In this document: positions 7,161 to 13,911 of the stretch, in pieces
How the letters are laid out: each line of letters opens with the position of its first letter
How positions within the stretch are numbered: position 1 is the stretch's first letter
Assembly: GCA_021776805.1 (NCBI GenBank)
Contig: JAJFFD010000098.1
Span: 1-59,709 of the forward strand
Source: Planctomycetota bacterium
GTDB lineage: Bacteria; Planctomycetota; UBA1135; UBA2386
Direction: 5' to 3'
Length of the DNA stretch: 59,709 nucleotides
Notes under the pieces: generated by a model
Told to the model about the DNA's origin: nothing
Databases searched by the model: none
Seen by the model: only the letters and a program-made list of their open reading frames with translations
Translations under genes and position numbers: made by a program

Positions 7161-7172
7161 TTCGTTTCCTTT

Positions 7173-8813
7173 CTATCCATATCCCACAACTTGCCAATGT
7201 TCACCCTGTTTAACTACTTGAACCCTTGCTGGCTTAGGTAGCCCCGGCGCTCGTTTAATCATTTCAGTAACACTTTGCGGCAATGATACACCGGGCTCAC
7301 GAAACGCCCACCAGTTACGACCGCTAGGATGACGCATTGTAATCCATTCCTTGTAATACTGACCTATACCGCACCAATATGTTACTTTCATGCTATCATT
7401 ACCAGATTTTCTTGACCTATGCAAGCTATATTCTACATTTGTTACATCTAGCCATTTTGGTTCGCGCTGACTTGATAGTAATACCTCAGTGCTAGCAGTG
7501 CTTTCAATGTTCGGGTCGCTTTCCGGGTACTCATATTCGCAGGCAGGACACACCCTAACGCTAGTGGCTAGTATCTCTTTACACTCGGGGCATATCTTAA
7601 CAGGCGCATCACCAAGGCCGCTTGTACGCTTATCATGTACAACGGGTTCATCTAATGTGCCGTTGCGGTGATTGCCGCCAAAATCTAAAACATGGAAGTG
7701 TGGCTTTGCACTGGATGCAATTGCCGCAAGCCTTTCTTGTGCGGTGGGTAGATTGCCAATTGCAGGGTCAATGAGCCTGTCGCCCCTAACGCACCCTTGG
7801 TGATAAAGTCCGGGGCTATTTGTTGCCCGCATCCAAACAATAAAATCAACCTCCGGGTCATCATAGCCTATGGTGGCTATGTTGACGTTTAAAAGCGCTG
7901 TAATAATGCCGCGCTTGTGGGCCATAAATATAGCGTCACGCTTTGCGCCTCGTGTATTATTACCCGTTAGGCTTTCCGCAGATACACCTTGCCGCCTAAG
8001 TTCGGCGCAAATATTTTCACAATGCTTTTGACCAGCACCAAACACAATCCATTTTTTAAGTCCATTCTTTTCAGCATAGGCTATTGTTTCAGCTACCGCT
8101 GATTTTGTTTTGGCGTCAACATCTATGGCGTTAGCCATTTGACTTATGATAAACTCTTTTGAGTTTTTTCTAACACCGCTCAAATCATACTGAAAATCAG
8201 CGCTTTTACTTCTAGGCGGTGTTAAATATCCATCATTAATTGCAGCACCAATTCCATAGTCATAAACAATCTCACTGAATAGGGCATCTTCGCCCTTATG
8301 TAGCCATCCACATGTTGTTCTAAACGCTGTTGCCGTTAGGCCGAATATAGCCATTTTGGGATTACGTTCGCGCAAATCCGTTATCATTTGACCATACATA
8401 CTATTAGCATCACGTCCAATCAATTGCGCCTCATCAATACCTAATATATGAACCTCGCCAATATCTTTTGACTTCTTGTATAAGGATTGGATGCCACCAA
8501 AAATCATCTGGCTATTGTAATCACGAGCGCCCAATCCGGCGCTATTAATGCCGCATGGTGCCCCCGGCCAATATTTAAGCATTGATTTATAGTTTTGCTC
8601 TATAAGTTCACGGGTATGGACAAGCTGCAATATCCTTATGCCCTTATGTGCGGCATCTAACCTTTTCATGATATCACATAGCACATACGCCTTTCCGGTA
8701 CCCCCAGCCATGACGCCAAGGATGTTATTTTTACCCGCTATAAGGCTGTCGAATATAGCATCAGAGCATCCGTTTTGTGGTGCACGTAGCTTTATCACGT
8801 TACGTGTTTCCAT
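7173..8813 (-). CDS. SF2 DEAD-box-like DNA helicase with degenerate N-terminal motifs
   Basis: The 546-aa protein has the SF2 layout: motif I AGGTGKAY (36-43), motif II DEAQ (127-130), motif III LTAT (about 155), the helicase C domain with a motif VI-like QGCVRGDR, and a C-terminal zinc ribbon (CPECK...CPACE, about 403-421). It should unwind DNA during replication or recombination. Motif I normally reads PTGTGKT, and here the Mg-binding Thr is Ala. The usual LRPYQ Q-motif is LRAPQ. The first codons (METRNV) are read from the 3' end of the HNH gene, whose stop lies inside this gene. Activity may be reduced. Confidence 0.85.
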   Translation of the reverse strand: METRNVIKLRAPQNGCSDAIFDSLIAGKNNILGVMAGGTGKAYVLCDIMKRLDAAHKGIRILQLVHTRELIEQNYKSMLKYWPGAPCGINSAGLGARDYNSQMIFGGIQSLYKKSKDIGEVHILGIDEAQLIGRDANSMYGQMITDLRERNPKMAIFGLTATAFRTTCGWLHKGEDALFSEIVYDYGIGAAINDGYLTPPRSKSADFQYDLSGVRKNSKEFIISQMANAIDVDAKTKSAVAETIAYAEKNGLKKWIVFGAGQKHCENICAELRRQGVSAESLTGNNTRGAKRDAIFMAHKRGIITALLNVNIATIGYDDPEVDFIVWMRATNSPGLYHQGCVRGDRLIDPAIGNLPTAQERLAAIASSAKPHFHVLDFGGNHRNGTLDEPVVHDKRTSGLGDAPVKICPECKEILATSVRVCPACEYEYPESDPNIESTASTEVLLSSQREPKWLDVTNVEYSLHRSRKSGNDSMKVTYWCGIGQYYKEWITMRHPSGRNWWAFREPGVSLPQSVTEMIKRAPGLPKPARVQVVKQGEHWQVVGYG

Positions 8814-9376
8814 AGTTTTTTTAATTTTATTTTAGATACCACCGTTTCTGAAATATTGTATATTTTTGCTATTTCTTTCTGTTTGACATTAAGTGAAATC
8901 AATAATCTGATAATTTTTACATCATTGTCAGTCAGTTTTGATTTTTTTTGATCCATGCCGTAATAATGTCTATTCTTCTGAACCTTGTCAATCATGTTAT
9001 CCAATGGTGTTCCTGTGAATAGGTGATCTGGATTGACGCAAGATGGATTATCGCATGAATGGCATACATAAAATTTATCTGGTATTTCGCCAACAAAATT
9101 AGCATAACAAAATCTATGAGCTCCTACATTCTTTCCCATATAGAAGAACTGCCCATAGCCATTATCCAAAATAGTACCAGTCCACTCCCAGCATCCATTT
9201 TTATCCTTGTCAACTTTGGACCAAAATCTTTCTTCTGGAGTTTTTCTTTGTAGTTTTTTTATTTTACCACTATATAATTGACCAAAATAGTGCTTTCCAC
9301 AGAAACCTCTTATTTTTGAAATTTCTGAACATCCTAAAATGGAGCACCCTTGTTGATATGGTCTAAGTGTTATCAT
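8795..9376 (-). CDS. free-standing HNH homing-type endonuclease carrying a captured helicase N-terminus
   Basis: The 193-aa product contains FWSKVDK, GCWEWTG, AHRFCY and CHSCDNPSCVNPDHL (HNH core with His87, His106, Asn110, His118) followed by a C-terminal HTH (about 150-190) typical of selfish HNH genes. An N-terminal zinc cluster starts at Cys11. Residues 1-12 (MITLRPYQQGCS) are foreign to this family and match the expected start of the downstream helicase. The gene overlaps the helicase by 19 nt. It is AT-richer by eye than its neighbours. It probably nicks or cuts intron-less alleles of the helicase locus. Confidence 0.88.
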   Translation of the reverse strand: MITLRPYQQGCSILGCSEISKIRGFCGKHYFGQLYSGKIKKLQRKTPEERFWSKVDKDKNGCWEWTGTILDNGYGQFFYMGKNVGAHRFCYANFVGEIPDKFYVCHSCDNPSCVNPDHLFTGTPLDNMIDKVQKNRHYYGMDQKKSKLTDNDVKIIRLLISLNVKQKEIAKIYNISETVVSKIKLKKLWKHVT

Positions 9377-9379
9377 GGG

Positions 9380-9856
9380 TTAAAATGGAATTTCGTTACA
9401 GTCAAAAATATCATCGTCGTACGAAAAATCATCCGAATTCATCGCAATTCTAGCTAATGCAAAAATTCCGTTAAAGTGATCGCATATTAACTCTAAAGTT
9501 CCCTCAAAATGAGGCGATGACTTATGTAAGTATTTTGTATAATATTCTTCTGAAATAAACGATACGGCCTTGGCGTAAACGCCTATATCTGATCTGAGAA
9601 CAACTTCAATCATGCCGCATGGTGATTTATAGACACCTACCGCTAGATCATCACAATAATCAAGCTCTGCCCAATCTGTAAACTTCATGTTTAGGTTTTC
9701 AAGAAAATATCTATTTTCCTCACTGTTCAAACAATAGAAATCATAATCTGTATAATCCGTTATGTAGACAGACTTGTATTTTTTTGCGAAAAACCGACTG
9801 CCGCTTTCAAAAAAATTGCTATTTCTGATTAGTCTTTTTAATATTACTTTATGCAT
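9380..9856 (-). CDS. possible nucleotidyltransferase-fold protein with an EIPF tail
   Basis: The 158-aa product has SGSRFF at 19-24 and TDYDFY at 37-42. That spacing of GSR and DxD is reminiscent of minimal nucleotidyltransferases and phage proteins of that fold, but I cannot confirm the fold. The C-terminus is acidic and ends DDDIFDCNEIPF, resembling the SSB tip. The ATG at 9856 overlaps the upstream stop (TGATG). It lies 3 nt before the HNH gene. Function unknown. Confidence 0.55.
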   Translation of the reverse strand: MHKVILKRLIRNSNFFESGSRFFAKKYKSVYITDYTDYDFYCLNSEENRYFLENLNMKFTDWAELDYCDDLAVGVYKSPCGMIEVVLRSDIGVYAKAVSFISEEYYTKYLHKSSPHFEGTLELICDHFNGIFALARIAMNSDDFSYDDDIFDCNEIPF

Positions 9857-10212
9857 CACCTAAGCCTTTCCATAACCTGATTTCCTGCATCTTCGCAAAC
9901 TAATGCCAAATCAGCCTTCGCTTCTCGAAGGTTGCGTTCTGAATGTCTAATATATGCCTTTTTGCGCGCAATATATGAACTTAAAGCTTCTTCTTTTGTG
10001 GGGTAAGCAAATCTTTTTCTGGCCGTTTTACTTGTCCATTTATCTTTGCTCCCAAATAAAAATGAAAGCCAATACCCCTTGGGGGTTTCCGCAACAACAT
10101 TATATTCGCTTAAGACTAGCTTTGGCGAAGATATTCCATATGTTTCTGTTTCTGCGTGAAGAACAATAGAGTACCTAACCGCCTCATACCTATATAGCTT
10201 ATCTGGTGCCAT
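9856..10212 (-). CDS. conserved small phage protein, unknown
   Basis: The 118-aa protein has a beta-rich N-terminus (YRYEAVRYSI), then ETPKGYWLSF, a basic RKRFAYPTKEEAL element and a helical tail. I have seen this ETPKGYW/RKRFAYPTKEEAL pattern in small proteins from unrelated phages, but no function is known to me. It overlaps the gene downstream by one base and follows the RecB-like nuclease by 3 nt. Confidence 0.65.
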   Translation of the reverse strand: MAPDKLYRYEAVRYSIVLHAETETYGISSPKLVLSEYNVVAETPKGYWLSFLFGSKDKWTSKTARKRFAYPTKEEALSSYIARKKAYIRHSERNLREAKADLALVCEDAGNQVMERLR

Positions 10213-10215
10213 AAC

Positions 10216-11190
10216 CTAATCCTTCCCATCATCAATCCACTTACTACCATTTTCAAACTCATATACAACATTATCGCCGTCAACGTCAACCTGTTTTATG
10301 GGTATTAGCGACGGGATAAATCTATGACACTCATATCGTTGTCGTTGCACGGCCCTGTCGAGTTCTTTGCCGTGTTTGGCGCAATGCCATTTACCATCGT
10401 CAACCGGGGTGCTATGCAGGCATGTTCTACAGTTTCTGGATGGCATTTTACGTTGCCAACAAACGTCGTGATGGTCACACCATTTCGTCCCGCACTTATA
10501 AAAATCGACTGTAGCCCCAAGCGGTCGTCTTGGTACGTTGACTGAGTTGATAATTCTGTCAGCTTTTTCAATATATTTGAGCGCGTCGGCTGCATTGTAA
10601 TCCGTCCTGATACTAATTGATTGTCGTACACCGTTTTTAGAACACGTTAGGAAATGGCGCTTTAGACCAGCATAATGCATGTAGCATTGTGCTTGCGCAT
10701 AATAGCCATCATCCCATTCAAGCAATGCTGCCTTTTCGTTTTGCGTTCTTAGGGTGTTAAGCTTGTCGAATTTCTTTTCGTCAACTTCTTTGTGTTCCCA
10801 AATGTGCCATGTTTTAGGTGCTTGGATTACACCGATTATCTTGCCGTCACTATGACCCCAAAAGTGCTTTTTGACATCACTGTAGGCCCATTGCTTGCCG
10901 GTATCCGGGTCAACCTCGTGCAATGTGATAGCTGGCAGCCTTTTAAGGTATCCAGCCTGTACGTCTTCGGCACGGTGGCCACGAATAAAGGATTTTATGA
11001 TTGCAGCTTCACGCTTGGTTCGTGATACAATTCTGAAATAATACCAAAGAGACCGCTCACACCAATTGCCGATCTGCGACATGCCTAGATATGTGCGTTG
11101 CGGTTCCTTGTTGTGTTCTTGCTCTATAACCCTGTCAATTGCTGCAAGCGTTGGGCATGGTGGTTTAATTGTTATTTTGATTGGTGTCAT
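10216..11190 (-). CDS. RecB/Cas4-like PD-(D/E)XK nuclease with a Cys cluster
   Basis: The 324-aa protein has a RecB-like N-terminal signature (YLGMSQIGNWCERSLWYYF), a core with HSDGKIIG then IWEHKEV, which supplies the Asp and E-x-K residues, and a C-terminal cysteine region (CRTCLHS... HCAKHGKE ...YECHRFIP). Phage proteins of this build act as exonucleases in recombination with a ssDNA-annealing partner. It starts at the ATG at 11190 with AAAGGGG 6 nt before it. It sits downstream of the ssDNA-binding protein and the RecA-like ATPase, which fits a recombination cassette. Confidence 0.8.
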   Translation of the reverse strand: MTPIKITIKPPCPTLAAIDRVIEQEHNKEPQRTYLGMSQIGNWCERSLWYYFRIVSRTKREAAIIKSFIRGHRAEDVQAGYLKRLPAITLHEVDPDTGKQWAYSDVKKHFWGHSDGKIIGVIQAPKTWHIWEHKEVDEKKFDKLNTLRTQNEKAALLEWDDGYYAQAQCYMHYAGLKRHFLTCSKNGVRQSISIRTDYNAADALKYIEKADRIINSVNVPRRPLGATVDFYKCGTKWCDHHDVCWQRKMPSRNCRTCLHSTPVDDGKWHCAKHGKELDRAVQRQRYECHRFIPSLIPIKQVDVDGDNVVYEFENGSKWIDDGKD

Positions 11191-11207
11191 TGTAACCCCT
11201 TTACGGT

Positions 11208-11273
11208 GGCCGACATATCGCACGATAGGGAAAGGAGGAAAACTATCTAGCTTTATGCCGCGACATATCGGCC
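11208..11273 (-). promoter_or_regulatory. leader stem upstream of the RecB-like nuclease
   Basis: Two 14-base arms, 11273-11260 and 11221-11208, pair across a 38-nt loop in leftward RNA. All 14 positions pair if two G-U pairs are allowed. The loop holds CCTCCTTTCCC, which could pair with the AAAGGGG ribosome site of the nuclease gene 12 nt past the stem. The arms share the 10-mer CGACATATCG (11211-11220 and 11261-11270). A translational or processing element is inferred. Confidence 0.5.
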
Positions 11274-11281
11274 TTCGGAAA

Positions 11282-11299
11282 GGGGCGGCGAACCGCCCC
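11282..11299 (-). terminator. hairpin with short U-tract after the ssDNA-binding gene (attenuator-like)
   Basis: GGGGCGG and CCGCCCC form a perfect 7-bp stem with a TTCG tetraloop in leftward RNA, beginning 9 nt after the stop codon at 11308. Only three U residues follow, so it would be a weak terminator or a processing and stability hairpin. Confidence 0.5.
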
Positions 11300-11307
11300 G
11301 GTTATTA

Positions 11308-11838
11308 CTAGCTACTCGCAAACGGGTTAGCTGGCGGCTGGGCATTACTGCTATCAAACGGCGTTGACGCTGTGCCGGGGTTAGCGCTTGGGTTATTGGC
11401 TTGCGGTGCTGCCTGCTGTGGCGTTGATTGCACGCCCGCAGCTAAATATTTGCTTACGGCCTGATAGCCCTTCTTGTTAACATATACATCCATAACACAA
11501 GTCTTGTTCACCAGTTGCGACGGGTCAGTAAGTTGCGGCAACCCTACCGCTTCCAATAAAGTTCTAATACGCGCACCCGAAGCCTCGGTTATATTAAAAT
11601 TGCGGGCATTGTTCCACGCTTCACTTGTACCATCAATAAGGCCATTAAAATCATCCCATAAAATACGACCCTTATATTCACCGTCAAGAACTTGAGCCTT
11701 TAGTGAAAGATACTGTAGTCCGGTTTGTTGGTTTGTGTCAACCTGAAATTGTTCAATAAGCACCGGAACTTGAGCCTTGAACGGTGAAAAGTCATTTTCC
11801 TGCTTTTCGGGCAGTTCGTTTGTATTAATGTTAAGCAT
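11308..11838 (-). CDS. DUF669-like single-stranded DNA-binding protein
   Basis: The 176-aa product has an OB-fold-like N-terminal part (FKAQVPVLIEQFQVDTN, LSLKAQVLDGEYKGRILWDDFNGL) and a low-complexity Gln/Ala/Pro/Asn tail, like the DUF669 proteins that act as phage ssDNA-binding proteins. It ends NPFASS and has no acidic SSB tip. I chose the ATG at 11838, whose AGGA site is 8 nt upstream. The ATG at 11844 lies too close to that site. It overlaps the RecA-like ATPase stop by 8 nt, which is the usual pairing for this family. Confidence 0.75.
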   Translation of the reverse strand: MLNINTNELPEKQENDFSPFKAQVPVLIEQFQVDTNQQTGLQYLSLKAQVLDGEYKGRILWDDFNGLIDGTSEAWNNARNFNITEASGARIRTLLEAVGLPQLTDPSQLVNKTCVMDVYVNKKGYQAVSKYLAAGVQSTPQQAAPQANNPSANPGTASTPFDSSNAQPPANPFASS

Positions 11839-12769
11839 TAGCATTTTCCTGTGTGTAGTTGTTGAAAAACGGGATATATTGAGCGAATGAATTGAACGAA
11901 TTTACACAATTTGCATGCGTATTTTCTACGCCTTCAATAAATTCTGGTAATACAATTTCATTCGGCATTTTGTAGCTGTTCTTGACCGTATAAGCCTTAT
12001 CTGGCTGGCATACCAAAACGCGCTTTGCATCACCAACTGCTTTTGTTGCTCGGTTATCGCCAAATGAGCTTTTGTCGCCAATCTTGGCCGTGCTTTGTTG
12101 TAGCTTGGCAAAAAATACAATGTCGCTACGTTGACGCAATAAGGCTGCGCTTTTCTTGGCTAGGTTAATCTGGTTTTGCTGGAATGCCTCACCGTCCGCT
12201 TCGTCTTCTGATTTTGTGTGGTAATGCGCCAACACAATAACAGCCATACCCTTTTGCTTACGCAAGTTATCAAGCGCGTCGTAAATCGCATCCCATGCGG
12301 TCAATGACAGCTCGCCGCCCTTACCGAAACCATAACCGCCAATGTCTTCAATTTTAACATAGGCTTGATTGTTTTCAATGTTCGGTATACGCGAAGCCTC
12401 CGCAAGCGTTAACGGGTCGCCCTTGTGTTTATACGGGTAATATTGGATAACTTGATCGCTTACGTGTGGCTCAAAATGGTCAACGGTGTCTAGTACCGCT
12501 GTTTTAAAGCCGTGATCTTGTGTTGCCAGTGCATTAATCGCTTCCATCATTTCTGAAAAGCTGCCACAGATTTTATAAGGGTCATCCGCAGTGCCAAATA
12601 GATTAGCAGCTTCATAGTGACCAAAGCGTTGTTCAGTTGGCAAATATGCCGGGCTTGGTGCGCCCATAGCAATAGCAGTTTTGCCGATACCGTCAATTCC
12701 ATAAATTGTAATAAACGGAGGAAAGCCACCAACTGGGGTTTTTCGCAGGGTTGATAAATCAATAGCCAT
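11831..12769 (-). CDS. RecA-like P-loop ATPase (AAA_24 type; Sak4-like recombinase candidate)
   Basis: The 312-aa protein has Walker A GIDGIGKT (24-31), a Walker B-like TAVLDTVDHF (about 89-98) and a sensor-like VIVLAHYH. This is the AAA_24 pattern found beside DUF669 ssDNA-binding and RecB-like genes in many phages, where it works in recombination-dependent replication or strand annealing. A Sak4 assignment is plausible but not proven. Its start overlaps the upstream stop by one base. Confidence 0.75.
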   Translation of the reverse strand: MAIDLSTLRKTPVGGFPPFITIYGIDGIGKTAIAMGAPSPAYLPTEQRFGHYEAANLFGTADDPYKICGSFSEMMEAINALATQDHGFKTAVLDTVDHFEPHVSDQVIQYYPYKHKGDPLTLAEASRIPNIENNQAYVKIEDIGGYGFGKGGELSLTAWDAIYDALDNLRKQKGMAVIVLAHYHTKSEDEADGEAFQQNQINLAKKSAALLRQRSDIVFFAKLQQSTAKIGDKSSFGDNRATKAVGDAKRVLVCQPDKAYTVKNSYKMPNEIVLPEFIEGVENTHANCVNSFNSFAQYIPFFNNYTQENANA

Positions 12770-12963
12770 TAAACTTGTGCTCCTAGTGAGTGATAAAAAC
12801 TTTGTGCCGTGTTAAACCTTGTGGACTTTGCGCGGCCTGTAGTGGTGTACCTGTAGCCCTTGGTGGCGTGTAGGGACACAATGCACCCCGGTTTGCGCCG
12901 TGTAGGCTCTCTGATTACGCGGGTAAACAGGTTATTGCGCGAATGATTGTAGTTTGTTTGCAT
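12769..12963 (-). CDS. small basic protein, unknown
   Basis: The 64-aa product is strongly basic (TRVIREPTRRKPGC, TGRAKSTRF) with no recognised family. Its ATG at 12963 has a GAAAGGAAACC site 4-5 nt upstream. The stop and the next start overlap (TAATG). Basic charge suggests nucleic-acid contact, which is inference. Confidence 0.5.
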   Translation of the reverse strand: MQTNYNHSRNNLFTRVIREPTRRKPGCIVSLHATKGYRYTTTGRAKSTRFNTAQSFYHSLGAQV

Positions 12964-12975
12964 TTGGTTTCCTTT

Positions 12976-13356
12976 CTATTTAAACACAACCTTAACTTTA
13001 CCTGATTTTACGCTACGCGCTGGCTCAAATACCTTGCGTACAGTTTCAGGCCATGCGTTCCATTTGCTTTCTGTGACCTTCATTGTTGTATCAATATAAT
13101 CCGCAACCGGCTGTTTCCAGCCCTTGATAGTTTCAGCGGCCACACCTAGCGCATCTTGGTCCCATGATACATTTTTATGAACCGTGAATGACGCCTCATC
13201 AAAAGACCGCGTGCCGATATGGTCTTTGTCCACTTTAAACCGCCGTACCATTTCAGCGTCAATTTCATCAATAGCGGATTGTTCTTCCGCTTTGCGTTCT
13301 TTTGCGGTTTCGTGGAGTGTTTTTAGTTCTTCGATTGATAATTCTTGTAGGTTCAT
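12976..13356 (-). CDS. conserved phage protein with N-terminal coiled coil, unknown
   Basis: The 126-aa product starts with a charged helix (ELSIEELKTLHETAKERKAEEQSAIDE, about 5-30) and continues with a beta-rich part (VHKNVSWDQDAL... KVTESKWNAWPETVRKVFEPARSVK). The WDQD and WPETVRKVFEPAR elements recur in phage proteins near recombination genes. No function is known to me. The ATG overlaps the upstream stop (ATGA). Confidence 0.65.
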   Translation of the reverse strand: MNLQELSIEELKTLHETAKERKAEEQSAIDEIDAEMVRRFKVDKDHIGTRSFDEASFTVHKNVSWDQDALGVAAETIKGWKQPVADYIDTTMKVTESKWNAWPETVRKVFEPARSVKSGKVKVVFK

Positions 13357-13844
13357 TGGTCACGCTTTCCGGCTTCTAGGATAGGCAATCCAGCCTCAGT
13401 AGGAATGTAAATAACTTGTGATCCATTTCGGTTAGCCTCTTGAAGGCCATCAATATAGAGATAGCGAAGATAGCCCTCCGGACCACCTAGTCCGTTTGCA
13501 ATAATTTTGTTTGCCTCAGCTACGCCCTTGGCTCGTTCAATTTCAGCTTGCGCCCAATATTTTGCCGCTTCTTGTTTCGCCATTGCCTCATTAACAACAA
13601 TTTGCCTGTTTTGTTCCGCTCTGGCTAATTCGGCCTCGCCAGATAATCCCTGTTGCCATACATTTACATATGGAAATGAAACCGCTGAGCCAATGACGGC
13701 AACTGCTCCAAATAGAACCAATGCCCATCCAATAGGGTTTCCTTTTGTTGGCTTTTCTCCATATCCGTTCCCTTTGGGGGCAACAACCCAGATACCCAAT
13801 CCACATAAAAGTGCTGAAAATATAGTTAAAAATATAGATATCAT
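13353..13844 (-). CDS. membrane protein matching the C-terminal part of prohibitin-like (SPFH/band 7) proteins
   Basis: The 163-aa product has two hydrophobic segments (about 1-21 and 36-55), then GLSGEAELARAEQNRQIVVNEA, a long Ala/Glu helix (KYWAQAEIERAKGVAEANKII) and LRYLYIDGLQEAN...QVIYIPTEAGLPIL. That order matches the C-terminal half of prohibitin-like proteins, while the SPFH domain itself is missing. I chose the ATG at 13844 (AGGGAAG 5 nt upstream). The ATG at 13880 overlaps the -10 box of a strong promoter and cannot be used from it. Phage copies of this kind may alter host membrane domains or FtsH regulation; this is inference. Confidence 0.7.
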   Translation of the reverse strand: MISIFLTIFSALLCGLGIWVVAPKGNGYGEKPTKGNPIGWALVLFGAVAVIGSAVSFPYVNVWQQGLSGEAELARAEQNRQIVVNEAMAKQEAAKYWAQAEIERAKGVAEANKIIANGLGGPEGYLRYLYIDGLQEANRNGSQVIYIPTEAGLPILEAGKRDQ

Positions 13845-13879
13845 TGTCTTCCCTTTTTTAAAATTCATTTGATACCACA

Positions 13880-13908
13880 CTTATACATCCACGCATACAG
13901 CTTGTCAA
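13880..13908 (-). promoter_or_regulatory. consensus sigma70 promoter inside the leftward block
   Basis: On the minus strand TTGACA (13908-13903) and TATAAG (13885-13880) are 17 nt apart, close to consensus. It starts 4 bases before the primase stop codon end and serves the prohibitin-like gene and, by read-through, the recombination genes down to 9380 or beyond. It also rules out the ATG at 13880 as a start from this transcript. Confidence 0.75.
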
Positions 13909-13911
13909 CAC

